From Staphylotrichum longicolle (lineage: Eukaryota > Ascomycota > Sordariomycetes > Sordariales > Chaetomiaceae): a DNA stretch of 64,000 nt. Of the stretch, positions 1 to 12,967 are shown in pieces (position 1 is the stretch's first letter; every line of letters starts with the position of its first letter). The notes beneath the pieces are model-generated. The model searched no databases. It saw nothing but the letters and a program-made list of their open reading frames with translations, and was not told the origin of the DNA. The stretch lies in contig JAHCVI010000002.1 of assembly GCA_019096155.1 (NCBI GenBank), positions 2,046,001 to 2,110,000 on the forward strand, read 5' to 3'. The position numbers and the translations under genes were made by a program.

Positions 1-1519
1 CGTCAAAACGACTCGGACGACGTGGGTGGTCGGGACTGAATGCGTTGCAGTGTGCGTGCTGCTCGAGGGAAACGAGCGCTGCACGAAAATGTCGGAAAAG
101 CCGTTGTTCGAGTTCAGGGGCCGAGAAAAAAAAGGTGCATGGGGGTTCTGTAGGTTGAGCGTTGATAGGGGAGCCAGTTGTAACAATCGGTAAGCGGGTA
201 CAGAAAGCACGCTGCGCGGGCGGGCAGAGTCTGGGGTTGGGTGACACTCGGCGCACTGGCCAACTGCGGACACTCAGCTCACAACCTAACCACAAGCTGC
301 CGTGTTGGGTCTGTTGGACTGCACGAGAGCAAGGAATTCGTTCCCGTTCACACCAGGTTGCGAGCCAACGAAACGAGCAGGGCTCCAGATGTAGGTCGAC
401 ACAGGTTTAGGGTTGTAGCTTTTCAGAACATCACGACTCGCTCACATCATCGCACCATCTCATCGTGTCTCCTTTCCATGACCCCGGGCTCGCTTTGCAA
501 TGCCCTGAGCTCAGAGGGGCCTGTCTCCCTGTCCTCCCAGGACCGGCTCGTCATGCAAGCGCTATGCTACGAACAACCACTCGATAAATTGCCTCGGGGC
601 ATGCAGAAGCAACGAAGAAAAGTAGCCTGCAACCAGGCCCTTGGTCCTGAGAGCCCTGAGCACATCTTCAACAATGCTTGAGCAAAAGAAAAGGATTGGG
701 GGACAGCAAACAGTTCACAGGCGGGGGTCAGAGGCAGGGGTTTGAAAAGTGGGGCTTCCCTCCACTTGATCCCCAACCATGTGGAAACAACCTTCACCGC
801 CGACCGGGCCATCCCCACCACTGCCAAGAACTCGACCTGTGCTTTGCTCGTCTGAGCAACGGTGCTAGGAGGCGGGTTCTAACACACACGAGAGCTGTCT
901 GCCAGACATCAGTGACATTAATTACATCAGAATGTTGACCATACTTCAGCGTATTAGATATCTAAGGTAGTTGTGCTGTACATCCAGGACATGTTTCTCT
1001 TGTCCTGCATCTACAGCTCACAATCCTCCCAACGACCCTCTCCCGCCGAATCCGTGGGGTGTTCTAGCGCGCATGGCGCTCCAGGACGAGCCCCCTGAAA
1101 ATCACCACTCGACCGGGGATTTCGCCGCTGCTGTTTCAGATGCAGCACGTCCCCCCAGCTCTTTTCTTTTCCCATTGACATCTGATTCCGGAGTCCGGAC
1201 AAAACACTGTGCTGATGGAGTGTGTGTGAATGTAATCCGTATCACGTCGATTCCGGCAAGAAGCTCTGCCAGCTGTTTACGAGATCGAGGTCAAAATGCC
1301 ATTGTCTATGCAGATGCTACCGCCTTATCCCTGAGAGGTTTTGTGTCTTCCTATACTTTTTCTTTTTCCAGTCCTCTTTGCCGGACAGAGATGTTGAAGA
1401 AAACACGCACAAAAAAGAGCCCACTCCATGTTGAAATTCTCCCCTCATGGACTCCACGACTCCCGGTTCCCATCCGTGTATACCCAACCATCATGCAACC
1501 CATCCATCCCAAACCTCGT
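1..1519. other. intergenic / no recognisable gene
   Basis: Several short open frames occur on both strands, but none has convincing composition, splice structure or a recognisable family. The right end is the 3' flank of the leftward ser33 gene. I see no RNA gene or repeat here. Confidence 0.6.
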
Positions 1520-3207
1520 CTAGTAAAGAACACGCGTCAGGATCCGCGAGTTGAGCGAGTCCAGGCTGTCGCGAATCTCCTTGATATCTTCAGTCTTGAC
1601 GTCGCTAATGTCAGCCATCAGATACGCCACGTCGCCCTTGCTGTCCGAAATCTGCTTGTCGACGTTGTGCTCGGCCAGGATCTCGTTGACCTTGCGCAGC
1701 ACACCGGGGACGTTGCGATGGATGTAGATGATGCGCGCGTGGTTGGGCTCTTCGAGCGTCAGCGAGCGCATCATCACCTCGGGCAGGTTGACGCTGGCCA
1801 GCGTGGTGCCCTGGTTGATGTACCGCACGAGCGCGTCGGCCACTTCCACGCCAATAGCCCGCTGGGCTTCCTCCGTGCTGCCACCGATGTGCGGCGTCAG
1901 GATGAGGTTGCTGAGCCCCCGCAGGTCTTCGGCCCACGAGTTGAGGTCGTTGACAAAGTAGTCGCCGTTGGCGGCAGGCTCGTTGGGGTACACGTCCAGT
2001 GCCGCGCCAGCGACCTTGCCGGCACGCATCGCCTTGATCAGCGCCGGAATGTCTACCACGGTACCGCGGCTGGCGTTGATGAGGTACGATCCGTCCTTCA
2101 TGCGCTCAAACTGCTTGGCTGAGAGCAGGTTCTTGGTCTCGGGCGTCTCGGGCACATGCAGCGACACGAAGTCGGCCTCCTCCAGCAGCGCGTCAAGCGT
2201 GGGTACTTGGCGCGCCGAGCCGATGGCCATCAGCGTGACAATGTCGTAATAGATGACCGACATGCCCATCGCCTCGGCCAGGACCGACAGCTGCGAGCCG
2301 ATGTGGCCGTAGCCGACGATGCCGAGCGTCTTGCCGCGGATCTCCCAGCACTTGGCGCTCACCTTGTTCCAGGTGCCGCGGTGCATCTCGAGAGAGCGGT
2401 CGCCCAGCTGGCGGGCGAGCGTGATGATCTCGGCGATGACCAGCTCGGCGACACTGCGCGAGTTGGCGAAGGGCGAGTTGAAGACAGCGATGCCATGCTT
2501 GGCTGCATAGTCGAGATCTACTTGGTTGGTGCCAATGCAGAAGCAGCCGATGACAAGAAGGTTCTTCGCCTCTTGCAGAACCTTTGCTGTGAGTTTTGTC
2601 TTTGACCGGATGCCAATGACATGTACGTCCCTGTCCTCGTGTCAGTCCCGTGCTGAAGCCTTACTGGTGCGACCGCTCCCCAGAATCCGGGGAGCTCGGA
2701 TCAGCAATGTCGTGTTGACGTCCTCTACTCTCTTGACATGGAGAAGCCAATCGAGCTGGAACCAACGGGTTCTGTTAGGTCTGTAGAACTCGTCTCTGAA
2801 CACAGCATGCATGGTGTGCTACCCATGGGGTGAGCCGTTCCAGGGGGTTGTGTTGGGGGCCAAAATTCCAGCTCCGAATGCGGAAGCGAAAAGACTCACC
2901 TAATCTTCTCGATGAGCTGGTCCTCTGGCAGCGAAGACTTGAGGAATTCGACCTGGTAGCCCTGGCCCTTGAGGATATCCCTTCCCGTCTGGTTCACATT
3001 CTCCAGCAGCAGGATCTTGACGTCCTCAGTGCTGAAGGGCTTGAGCTGCTTGGCTGCTGCGGCCGCTCGTTGCGCGAGAGACCCCGCCATGAAGCCGCCC
3101 TGGCTTGACGAAGGGGGCGAGTGGAAAGTTGCTGTGGGAGAGACGCTAAGACTGTAGGAAACTGCGTTTGCGGATGAGGTCCGCGCAATGTCTCTTGGAA
3201 CTGCCAT
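1520..3207 (-). CDS. ser33: D-3-phosphoglycerate dehydrogenase
   Basis: This enzyme catalyses the first committed step of the phosphorylated serine pathway, oxidising 3-phosphoglycerate to 3-phosphohydroxypyruvate with NAD, in the cytosol. Two exons (3207-2900 and 2630-1520) are joined across a 269-base intron in the arginine codon of ..EKIR/DVHVIGIRSKTKLT.., giving about 472 aa, close to yeast Ser3/Ser33 (469). The Rossmann motif GIVGYGHIGSQ is present. So are the catalytic-region signatures of D-2-hydroxyacid dehydrogenases: LINASRGTVVD, DVYPNEP and the histidine in LTPHIGGSTEEAQ. The C-terminal 80 residues (IIYIHRNVPGVLRKVNEIL..) form an ACT domain, the family's usual serine-sensing regulatory module. 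A perfect TGACTCA lies 164 bp upstream of the start and suggests general amino-acid control. The first 45 residues are Ser/Thr/Ala-rich, as in other fungal orthologues. Confidence 0.95.
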
Positions 3208-4332
3208 CTTGAAAAGGGAGAATCGGAGTTGGGGAGGGTATTATCGTCTTCTTTATTTCACGCTCGAGTTGAGCAGATGTGTCAGGACTGGAGATGCTTG
3301 TCACAAAAGACCCCACGGTGGGATGTCGATGGTGGGGTTAGTGGTTTTATACGCTGGAGTATAGCGGGGTTGACTCACTGCGAGGAAAATCTTTCTGGAT
3401 GACGGAATGGCCTCCGCTGCGTCCTAACCGCGCCTCAGCCTCACCCGCCTCCCAAGTCGTCTTTAACCGCCTGAGTATTTTTCCGCCATCCTGACGTTTG
3501 GCTGTGTTCGATGCCGCCTGCTACGCTCCTGTTGCAACCATCTATGACTCCCACCAAGAAAATAGGAGTTTTCATTATCCAAAGCCATGCTCTGATGATG
3601 ACAAAAACACCAAACGAGCAGAGTGTTGGTTGGCTCCGGTCCAACAACCAGTGCTGCTTGCGTGTCGGTTGGAAAAGAGATGTTGCGGAATGTCTTATTT
3701 CTGTATAATGTTTCTTGGCCTTCTACGCTCTGGCATATCATAAGCCACGGCAACGTGGTGCGGAAGCTTAGGGACTGAGTGTAAACTCTGGATTCCCATC
3801 AAAGTTTAGCGATGCGGAATGTCTGGATTCGTCTCGCCAAATCCGCTGTCACTTTGCCATAGGGGGTATTTCAGAAACGTCAAATCAAGTGAAAGGTTGC
3901 ATTTGCCCTGAATACTGCAGTCCAAAACCCCACGCCGCTGCCTCTGACCCCCGTACCGAAACCCTCCCACCAGCAGACACTTGTCATGCCCCTGTGAGGT
4001 CTCCTTTTAGCTACCGTCTATGCCCTCGATGGGAAACTCGCCAAGCAAGCAAGCCGCAAGAGTCAAACTTTCTCAAATAGCTGGATATGGAAAAACAACC
4101 AAACCACGTCAATGCCTGCGCACATGCTCCCGGAAGACGTCTTCCTCCCATTAGGATCCGAGGGCCTCCCGGGCTCTCCGTACAGCGTCACGTCTGCTCC
4201 ATGTCGGGGCGTGTCCTCGGGTTGTTATGTGTAATGGGGATTATAAAGTGATCAGACCCTAACTAACGGGCCAGAGGGTATGGCGCCCTTATTAAGAAGA
4301 ATGGCGAACCGTCACGGTGAAGAAATGAACGT
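3208..4332. other. intergenic, promoter of ser33 and 3' flank of nap1
   Basis: No gene is supported. Besides the TGACTCA site at 3371, I see no repeat or RNA gene. Confidence 0.6.
3371..3377. promoter_or_regulatory. Gcn4/CPC1-type TGACTCA site upstream of ser33
   Basis: Perfect palindromic AP-1/Gcn4 core, 164 bp upstream of the ser33 ATG. In fungi Gcn4/CPC-1/CpcA bind this core to induce amino-acid biosynthesis genes. Binding here is inferred. Confidence 0.55.
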
Positions 4333-5816
4333 TTAGCTCTGCTTGCACTCGGTAGGCTCCTGCTTCGGCTTGGTGCCATCATCCTGAACACTGTTAGCGC
4401 CCAGATCTCGAATGAGTTCAATCAGAACGCTCTCACCTCTTCCTCCTCAGACTCATCCTCATCATCGTTGTCCTCGCTGGCATCGTCCTCGTCCTCGTCG
4501 TCCTCATCATCGAAATCGGCGAGGTCATCCTCGTCCAATTCCTCAAAGGCGAGGGCCTCGCCAGTGAACCAGTCGATCGCCCGCGGGATCAGCTTCTCCT
4601 TGATATCCTCTCCAAGCTGGTAGTCGAGCTCGAGGCGCTCCTCGATATCGGAAGCGGCATCGTCGTCGTCATCGTTCGGCGCCTTAGGAGGGGAGAAGAA
4701 GTTGAAGAAGGACTCGGTCGGAACCGTCTTCTTGACGATGCGGGTCTGCTTGGTAGCTGGGGACGCGTGTTAGTGACCTAGTTCCCATTTTCACAACAAG
4801 GAAAACACCTACTCTTGTTCCGCTGCTTCTTCTGCTCGATGCGGACGGTCAGATCCTGGCCAGCCTTCCAGTCGATCTTGTCGCCATCGGCGTGGTCGTA
4901 GATGAAGTCACCGCCATAGCCGCTCTCGTTCTGGTAGTAGTAGGTCTTGGTGATGGTCTTGTTGGTGAAGTACTCGTTCTCGGCAAACTCGAAGATGAGA
5001 CGGAAACCGGGCTTGTCGAGGTACTCCATCCGGATATCAACTAGAGACTTGAGAGCGCCCTCGTCCCGGTCGGTAATCATCTCGGCCAGCGAGATCTGGT
5101 TCTTCATGGCCGAGAGCCAGAACTCGGGAATGCCCGTCACCTTGGTGGCGCTCTCGGCAGGCTTCTCCTCCTTGATGGCGGCACCCTCCTCCTCGTCCTC
5201 CTCCTCATCTTCCTCACCAGCCTGGACCTGCTCCTCGGTGGGCTCGGTCTTGCCGTTGATGATAGCGGAACGCTGCTCGTACAGGGGGGTGAACTTGGCA
5301 AAGTACTTCTTTTCCAGCTGCAAGACCTCCTCCTGGAACTCGGCCTCGAGCTTGGAGTGGTCCTTCTGGATGCCCTTGAGGCCGGCAACGCGGCGCTTAA
5401 CCTCGGCGGGAAGCGACTCGATGTAGCCGGATGACCGGCCAACGAGGGTGTTGAGACGGCCCTGGATCAGGGACATGAGGCGGGGGTCCTTGGCAAAGAT
5501 GGAGGCGGGGTTGCGGTCCATGTCCTCTGCGTAGCCCAAGCGGTCAGCATGTAAACAGCGAAGATGGGGTTTGTTGGGCAGCAACCCGCGGTGCGCGACT
5601 CACCCTCCATGATGCTGGAAATGCCGGGCTGCTGGGCGTGCGACGAGATGGGGGCAGCGTTTGCCGGGGTATTCTGGGGGGTGCTGGAGCAGATTCAGGT
5701 CAGCACGACATATCGCAAAATGGCCTGCGATGGGTGACAATTCACGCCGGTCAGTGCCGAGAATCAACTTACGGGGCAGCGGGGTCGGGCCGCTTGTTCT
5801 TGATAGGCTCAGCCAT
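4333..5816 (-). CDS. nap1: nucleosome assembly protein 1 (NAP family histone chaperone)
   Basis: Histone H2A-H2B chaperone that also shuttles between cytoplasm and nucleus. Five exons (5816-5773, 5683-5604, 5526-4813, 4756-4437, 4383-4333) join in phase to about 402 aa (yeast Nap1 is 417). The central NAP domain is clear. It has a long dimerisation helix (..KLEAEFQEEVLQLEKKYFAKF..), then IPEFWLSAMKNQ, the beta-sheet earmuff with NEYFTNKTITKTYYY and ESFFNFFSPP. The C-terminal tail is an almost pure Asp/Glu block, typical for histone-tail contact. A second short acidic stretch lies inside the domain near the KTEPTEEQVQ loop. The protein ends in ..PTECKQS, a CaaX-type ending like that of animal NAP1L1. 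Intron 3 uses the first of two possible donors, which preserves ..NK/TTKQTRIVKK. Confidence 0.93.
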
Positions 5817-7517
5817 GGCGACTGGTTGTGCTGTCGATGGAATGATGATTTTCGGGATGGAAGAGGGAGATCTGCGTCCGCGGGGAAGAAGCAGAGGTCC
5901 TGGTTGTGTGAAGGAGAGGTTGTAAAAATTCGGAAAGATGGATGGCCTGTGGCTTTCCCTTGTGCAAGAGAAATGTTGAGGGAGGGGAAACGCTGCTGGG
6001 GCACTCTGGGAAAATTTGCGGGGCAGTGGCTTAGGTGTGGACGCTCGAGGCAGCATGGGGTCCCGTCCGCCACGAACTTTTCCTTCCAGGCTCGCTTCGT
6101 CTCGCTCTCGGTGAATCTTTCTGAAAGGCAAACAGCTCCCATCCAAGTATTCTTACACGACCGGACGTCTTGTGTTCACCACCAGATGTCACATCCGATC
6201 ACCCGCTATTCGATGCTATATTGAGTTGACGTGGCGCTCTGTTTTCGAACCCTTTTCACCATCATCCCCATCTTGCTGCTGCCAACCTCGAGTTGTCGAT
6301 AGATAGCGAGCGCTTCACCGCTCTGCCAACTGCTTTGTCATGACAAGGTTGTTGGCCATCGACAATCGGCATCCACTCGAGCCGTCGTGAAAGTTTCAGG
6401 GATCTCCGAATTTTCCTCGCCTCCGACCCCACCTGTCAAGGGTACCGGTTGAACCCTGCTGCCTCGAACGCTGGCTGGTGTCCCAGACTTGGCAGTAACA
6501 TGGAAAACTGGGCCGTCCTTCAGCGCCGATGGCCATTCAGATGACGGGCTTTGAGCCACATGGAGGAATCCCTCGTTTAGCTTCCTGCCTCGTGTGCGTA
6601 TCTGCTCCAGTCCCAACGTGGCTGTTGGATAACACTCGGGGCTGTATCAACCTCAAGGACAAAATGTGTGGTAAGCCCGGGAGTGACGGGCCAGCACAGA
6701 TGGGAGCTTGACAAAGTCCAGCCCTACGTTTCCACTTTCCAGCGACTTCCAGACACGACACGGCAAACAAGCATCACATCACCCCTTCCACACCCCAGAA
6801 CCTGGTGGTAACACAACCTCACCCATTATGCGGGTTGGTGACACCTTAGTGATCTTTCTCTCCAACTGAGCCCACGACAATGGGAAAAAAGGGAGTTGGA
6901 TCGCCAAACGGTCTCGTGTATCACTTGTCCAGTCTTGCCCGTGCCCCAACCGTTTATTATTCTTGCACAGGCCGGACAGGCGGGATATGGACTCGTAGGT
7001 TCGCATATCAGTAACATGCCCGGATCCAAAAGCAACACTTATTATATCCCTCTCAAAGCGCCCCCATGCGCGTGTTCGCGTGCCCAAACATTGGGGGTCG
7101 AGACCGATTCGGCATGCATGTTTCCAGGGTGCTGGGAACGCCAAGCAGCCAGGAACCCGGAGAATCGGAGACTGGAACAGCCATGCATCTACCGGGGTCG
7201 GGGTCCGCTGCTGGACCCAACTTCCATCAGTAAACCGACGTCACTGGTCCAGTGTCGGTTTTATCTTTTATCAAGGCCAACTCCACAGCTCCCGAGGTCC
7301 TGTTCCTCTAAATGGTTCGATTCGCGTTGGAGGGGCCTGGGTGAGCGCATACACATACGCAGCAGACCTCTCTCTTTCAGTTGTCACCAACTGCTTGCCC
7401 AATTGCAGCACTGTCGCGCCGTTTCGAAGATGCATGCACGCTGCATCGGCTCCTGGCACTGCACCAAGTCCTGACGAGCCCTGAGTGAGAAGACGCCGAG
7501 CGGGAAAAGAAGCCGAG
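5817..7517. other. intergenic, divergent promoter region nap1 / ypk9
   Basis: About 1.7 kb between two divergent starts. Open frames are short and unconvincing. No RNA gene or repeat was recognised. Confidence 0.6.
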
Positions 7518-10500
7518 ATGGAAGCGCACGACGATGAGTCGGTCCGCGGGGACCCCGGCCAACCGCCCGAGGCTGGCAGCAGCAGCGGCAATGGGTTCTA
7601 CAGGTTGGGGGCGAACCAGAGCGACGCAAGCATCTTCGAGGATGTGGAGATGGCGCACGATGAGGTCAGTTGCGCGTCCTCCTGCCGCAGAGTCAGAAGG
7701 GGCTGCTGCTAACACGCGTGCGCATAGCTCTTTGCCGGGCCCGTCGCGGAATCTCTTCCCACGAGTGTTTCTGCATTCAGTCATCGTCGTGCACGCGCAG
7801 ATTCGACAGCAAGCTTCTCGTTCTACAACCAGGAAGAAGACGAACCCGAGGAGCACACAGAAGCGATAGCATGTAGTGACGGGCGGCCGTCAGTTGACGA
7901 CCTCGACGAGTTGCCATTTGACGACGAGTTTGACGAGCAAGACGATTCGACCGACATGGAGCGCAATTCCACCTATCGCGACCATGTATCGCTCCGCCGG
8001 ACTTCGACGCAATCCAGGGGCTCGGTTCACACCAGGCTGCTGCGGCGCAGAGGCGGCGCGTCCGCCGGCAGCGGATACGGTACGATCCGCCACAATCAGA
8101 AGGTCTACATGGTCAACGAGGATCTCTACATTGCCATTTCCGGGTTTCGGACCAGTCGCGTCGGACTTGCAGCATACATTCTCCTCTGCCTTGCGACACT
8201 GGGCGTGGCCTGGCTGGTTTTTCGCTGGCTGCCTCGGTGGCACGTCAAGCTCGTCGGCAAATCCTCGCCTCTTCGTGATTGCCAATGGGTCGTTGTCGAG
8301 AACCAGTGGAACGAGATGGCGATCCTCAACGTGGAGTCGAAGCCGTACGGCAGGGTCCTGTCAACTGTGTTTGGGGCTCCTGAAGAGATGTCTTCCTATC
8401 TCATGGACGAGGACCCGGACCCGATCTTGCGCGATTTGAGAATGATTGACTACCGCTATGTGCGGTTCTTCTTCCATCCTCTGAGGGACAAGTTTCTCAT
8501 TAGCACTGGATGGAAGGATCCTCTGTGGTCCAATGTGCGAGAAATCCGCTCTGGCATTGATAGCGAGGAGAAGACGCACCGTGATGTTGTCTTTGGCAGC
8601 AATCTCATCGACATTGAGCAGAAGTCGGTGTTTCGGCTTCTGGTTGACGAAGTATGTTCTCAGCGAGCGGCCAGTGGACATTCTCACTAACGCCCCGTTA
8701 GGTGTTCCATCCATTTTACATCTTCCAACTCGCCAGCTTGATTCTCTGGTCCCTCGATCAATATTACTACTACGCTATCGCCATCTTCGTCATATCTGTG
8801 GGCAGTATTACGACGACGCTCATTGAGACGAGATCTGTAAGTCATCTGATTGCAAATGACAGCAGAAAGGAGTTTGTAACTGACGAAACAAGACTATGAG
8901 AAGGCTTCGCGAGATTTCCCGGTTCGTGTGTGATGTCAGAGTCCTTCGAAACGGCTTCTGTACGCCTCTCACCTTCCATGTATCTGATTAGCGAAAAATT
9001 GCTGACAAAGAGCAGGGCGGTCAATCTCCTCTAGTGATCTCGTTCCCGGCGATATCTACGAAGTCAGCGACCCGAGTCTAGGACAGTTTCCAGCGGACAG
9101 CCTACTCTTGAGCGGTGATTGCATTGTCAACGAAAGCATGCTGACTGGGGAGTCCGTCCCCGTGTCGAAGACCCCGGCAACCGACGAAACGCTTCGAGGG
9201 CTAGACTTGGGGGCCTCGACCATGCTCCCAGAGGTTGCAAAGCACTTTTTGTTTTGCGGGACCAAGATTATCCGTGCTCGACGACCACAGGAGGACCAGG
9301 AAGGAGAGGCTGTGGCCCTTGCCATGGTTGTGAGAACCGGTTTCAACACGACCAAAGGCGCTCTAGTGCGCTCGATGCTCTTCCCCAAGCCGTCTGGGTT
9401 CAAATTCTACAGGGACTCGTTTCGATACATCTCGGTCATGGCCTGCGTGGCGCTTCTTGGCTTCACTGCGTCATTTGTCAATTTTATCAGGCTCAAGCTG
9501 GAATGGCATCTGATCATTATCCGCGCACTCGATCTGATCACCATCGTGGTACCCCCAGCCTTGCCCGCAACATTGACTATCGGCACCAGCTTCGCTCTTG
9601 GACGGCTCAAGTCAAAGCAAATATTTTGCATCAGCCCCCAGAGGGTGAACGTGGGTGGCAAGCTGGACCTGATGTGTTTCGACAAGACCGGGACCTTAAC
9701 CGAGGAGGGGCTCGACATCCTTGGTGTACGCGTCGTGACGCGCGCCGATACTCGGTTTACAGACCTGCTGGCTCGCTCGGAGGATCTCTTGTCGGATCAC
9801 AACACGAACACAGAAAACAAGGATCACATTGACTCCCGAAATGCGGTCCTGTACACCATGGCCACCTGCCATTCGCTCCGGATGGTGGACGACGAACCGG
9901 TTGGAGATCCCCTAGACCTCAAGATGTTCGAGTTCACCGGCTGGTCTTATGAGGAAGGAAATCTCGGAGGAGCCACCGCCGATGAAGAAGAACAAGGGAA
10001 CCTTCACCCTTCGGTTGCTAGGCCACCAGTAGGAACTAAACTTCAAGCAAACGGCAGTGAGCAAGGCTCTGGTCAAAATGTGGGCAGCTTTCGATGTGCC
10101 CCCTTTTCCGTCTCGTCTACTGACCTGATTTTAGGTTCCGTTTGAGCTTGGTGTCCTCAAGGCCTTCGAGTTCGTCTCGCAATTACGGCGCGCGAGTGTC
10201 ATTGTGCGGACCTTTGGACGACCCAGTGGAGATATCTATGTCAAGGGCGCTCCGGAGTGCATGCGGGAAATCTGCAGGCCGGAGTCATGTAGGTCAAGCC
10301 CAATCCCGCAGTCCAGACAAACACTGACCCTTTGTTAGTTCCTGCCGACTATGAAGAGCTTCTGTCACAGTACACCCACAAGGGGTATCGTGTGATCGGC
10401 TGTGCCACCAAGCACATCAAGAAGCTCAGCTGGGTAAAAGCCCAAAAGATGAAGCGTCACGAGGTCGAATCCGACCTGGACTTTGTCGGCTTCATCATCT

Positions 10501-11935
10501 TTGAGAACAAGCTCAAGCCCACGACGGCCGCTGTGCTCAAGGAGCTTCTCGACTCGAACATTGGTGCTGTCATGGTCACCGGAGACAACATTCTGACGGC
10601 CATCAGCGTCGCCAGAGAGTGCGGAATGATCAACAGGACAGCCCATTGTTTTGTTCCCCGGTTCCTCACGGGAGACGCCAGGGATGCCAACGCCAGTCTG
10701 CAGTGGGAGAGCATCGACAATCAGGCCTATCGGCTGGACCCCAAGACCCTGCTTCCTCTACCGGCGCCGCCAGAAGAGGATGCATCCTTACCATACGACA
10801 TCTCCAACTTGCGCAACTACTCGCTCGCCGTCAGCGGCGATGTGTTCCGCTGGGTGGTTGATTTCGCGCCAACCGACGTGATGCGACGCATGCTCGTCAC
10901 CGGCAAGGTCTTTGCTCGCATGTCTCCGGATGAAAAGCACGAACTGGTCGAGAAGTTGCAAAGCATCGATTACTCATGCGGCTTCTGCGGCGACGGCGCC
11001 AACGACTGCGGCGCGCTCAAGGCAGCTGATGTCGGCATCTCGCTCTCCGAGGCCGAGGCTTCCGTAGCGGCACCGTTCACGTCCCGGGTCTTCGACATCC
11101 GGTGTGTGCCCGAAGTGATCCGCGAGGGTCGCGCCGCGCTCGTCACCAGTTTCAGCTGCTTCAAGTACATGAGTCTGTACTCGGCCATTCAGTTCACCTC
11201 GGTCAGCTTCCTGTATGCCTCGGCGTCCAACCTGGGCGATTTCCAGTTCTTGTTCATCGACTTGGCACTAATCCTGCCCATCGCTGTCTTTATGAGCTGG
11301 GCCGGTCCGTTCCCCGAGTTGTGTCGCAAGAGGCCGACGGCAGACTTGGTCTCGCGCAAGGTGCTCACGCCGCTGCTGGGCCAGATCTACATCTGCATCA
11401 TGATCCAGGCTTTGATATTTGTGGCTGTTCGCCGGCAGCCTTGGTTCATCCCCCCTGTCATCGACCACGACAAGTCAAACATTGAGAACTCGGAGAACAC
11501 GGTGCTCTTCCTGACCTCTTGCTTTGAGTACATTCTGGCGGGAGTGGTGCTCAACGGCGGACGGCCGTTCAGACACTCTGGGTTACACAATTGTGAGTAC
11601 CCCTTTCTTGTCCAGCCTTGTTCATTGAATTGTCGGCTAAGTCTTGAACAGGGCCGTTCGTTGCGACCATAGCCACCGCCCTCGCCATTACGCTGGTGAT
11701 GGTCATCACTCCGCCTGCTTGGTTGTCCGACCTCATGCAGCTCACATACCTCAGTTGGGACTTTAAACTCTACATTGTCGGCTTGGGCATGGTGTATCTC
11801 GCTCTGGCGTGGTCAGGTGAACACTGGGCTTTCCAGCCACTCGCACGGCTAATTGGGAAGGCGAAGCAGTCCGTGCTCAAGCAGCCAAAGACGAGGAAAC
11901 AGTACAAGGTTATTCGGGAGCAGATGTTGTTTTAG
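7518..11935 (+). CDS. ypk9: P5B-type cation-transporting ATPase (Ypk9 / ATP13A2 family)
   Basis: P5B ATPases sit in vacuolar or lysosomal membranes, and the animal ATP13A2 exports polyamines from lysosomes. Eight exons join in phase: 7518-7664, 7728-8651, 8702-8836, 8893-8959, 9016-10079, 10135-10288, 10339-11592 and 11652-11935. They give about 1,342 aa. The N-terminal ~200 residues are acidic and Ser-rich, followed by the P5B N-terminal membrane-associated region. Visible motifs are actuator TGES near residue 468, the P5B signature PPALPATL near 604 (P5A enzymes have a different PPELP motif), phosphorylation site DKTGTLT with Asp near 647, and hinge GDGANDCGALKAADVGIS near 1048. Ten or so hydrophobic helices include the six after the hinge. 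The donor after exon 5 is the non-ideal GTGGGC; an in-phase alternative GTAGGA exists at 10029, so the linker there is uncertain. Transported substrate is inferred from family. Confidence 0.93.
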
Positions 11936-12694
11936 AGCTGATAGACTTGGGGCCATGGCGAGGGGCGTTGGTTTTCTGAGGGTAGCTGTATGTTGGGCTG
12001 TATACATGGCTTATTGCTGGGCACCACAGCGGGGTTGGCATCTGGAACTCGGGTTTCTGGATCTAGATTTTTGCAGTCATCCTATACGATGGTATATTCT
12101 TGCCGCCATGAATGCTGGGCGACGTGGTTCGTTGGACAGATTACGTGTTCATCAAGCCGAAGACCAAAGCAAACAGCCCTAGATGTCTTCTCATTCTCGT
12201 GGTCTATAAATCCAGTTGCATTAGCCATGATTATCCCGTTTCACTCGATCTGCCGTGACTCTCATCGCACTTCTTGGTTGCCTCAGAGAATTGCTATATC
12301 CAAGTTCCGTCTCAATCCTACTCTCCTTCCACGAGCGAGACTCGACAAAGCATGCAATGTTTTAGTTGGGACGCTGCAAGAAAATAAAAATGCGCTCGCA
12401 GCAGTTGAAGGACTAGGTTGCCAGGAATGAGCAACTGGCTCAACAGCGCAGGAACTGACACTGACCACCTCCTGGCCTGAGGGATCTGAATTCGGCTGTG
12501 AAGGTTTCTTCAACGGCCAATCCAGTCGCAGGTACCATAGGATAAAACCTTTGAAGCTCGAAACGGGCTTGTTTGGTCCAGATCTGGGGTAAACAACGTT
12601 CTTTGCCGACGTCGAGACTCGGTCGTATTGGTGACAAATATGTACAATGCTCCGCGCACGAACCCGCCGCCGTCTATTTTCTTTGTTTTTCCGT
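11936..12694. other. convergent intergenic region
   Basis: 3' flanks of ypk9 and the complex I gene. No feature supported. Confidence 0.6.
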
Positions 12695-12967
12695 CTAGTG
12701 ATCCCAAGGGTGCTTCCAGCCGAGAAGAACCGCTCCTGCAATCCGGCGTTAGCTGCTTTTCGTTTCGAGGCAAGATGCGCGAGAAATCGGGTCGGGCGGG
12801 ACGCACCGTCTTTCTTTGCCCGGTAGAAGATCTGGATCGCTTCGAGTTAGCTGCCCACTTCCAATTGCTCTCTCGTCAAAGCTCCAACGTACGAAGAACC
12901 ACATTGAGGCGCCGAGGCCAGTGGCCATGAAGCGGTAGAGGGGGCGAACGGGGGGGTTGCCGGCCAT
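12695..12967 (-). CDS. complex I accessory subunit, NDUFB2/AGGG-like (about 46 aa)
   Basis: A very small gene in three exons of 75, 25 and 41 bases (12967-12893, 12831-12807, 12735-12695). All junctions have GT and AG ends and phases agree. The product starts MAGNPPVRPLYRFMATGLG, has a single hydrophobic helix ending ASMWFFIFYRAKKDG, and ends AVLLGWKHPWDH. The pattern of a membrane helix with MWFF, an Arg after it, then a Leu-Gly and a proline/tryptophan tail resembles NDUFB2 of mitochondrial NADH:ubiquinone oxidoreductase, to which fungi contribute a shorter version. I recall a small (6-7 kDa) fungal complex I subunit of this type. It is inferred to sit in the membrane arm in the inner mitochondrial membrane. 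No single exon is long enough to show up as a convincing open frame. The family call is from memory of sequence pattern. Confidence 0.75.

Noticed and set aside
971..2122. Long rightward open frame of about 383 codons
   Set aside because: It overlaps antisense to the well-supported ser33 exon and is a codon-bias shadow of it.
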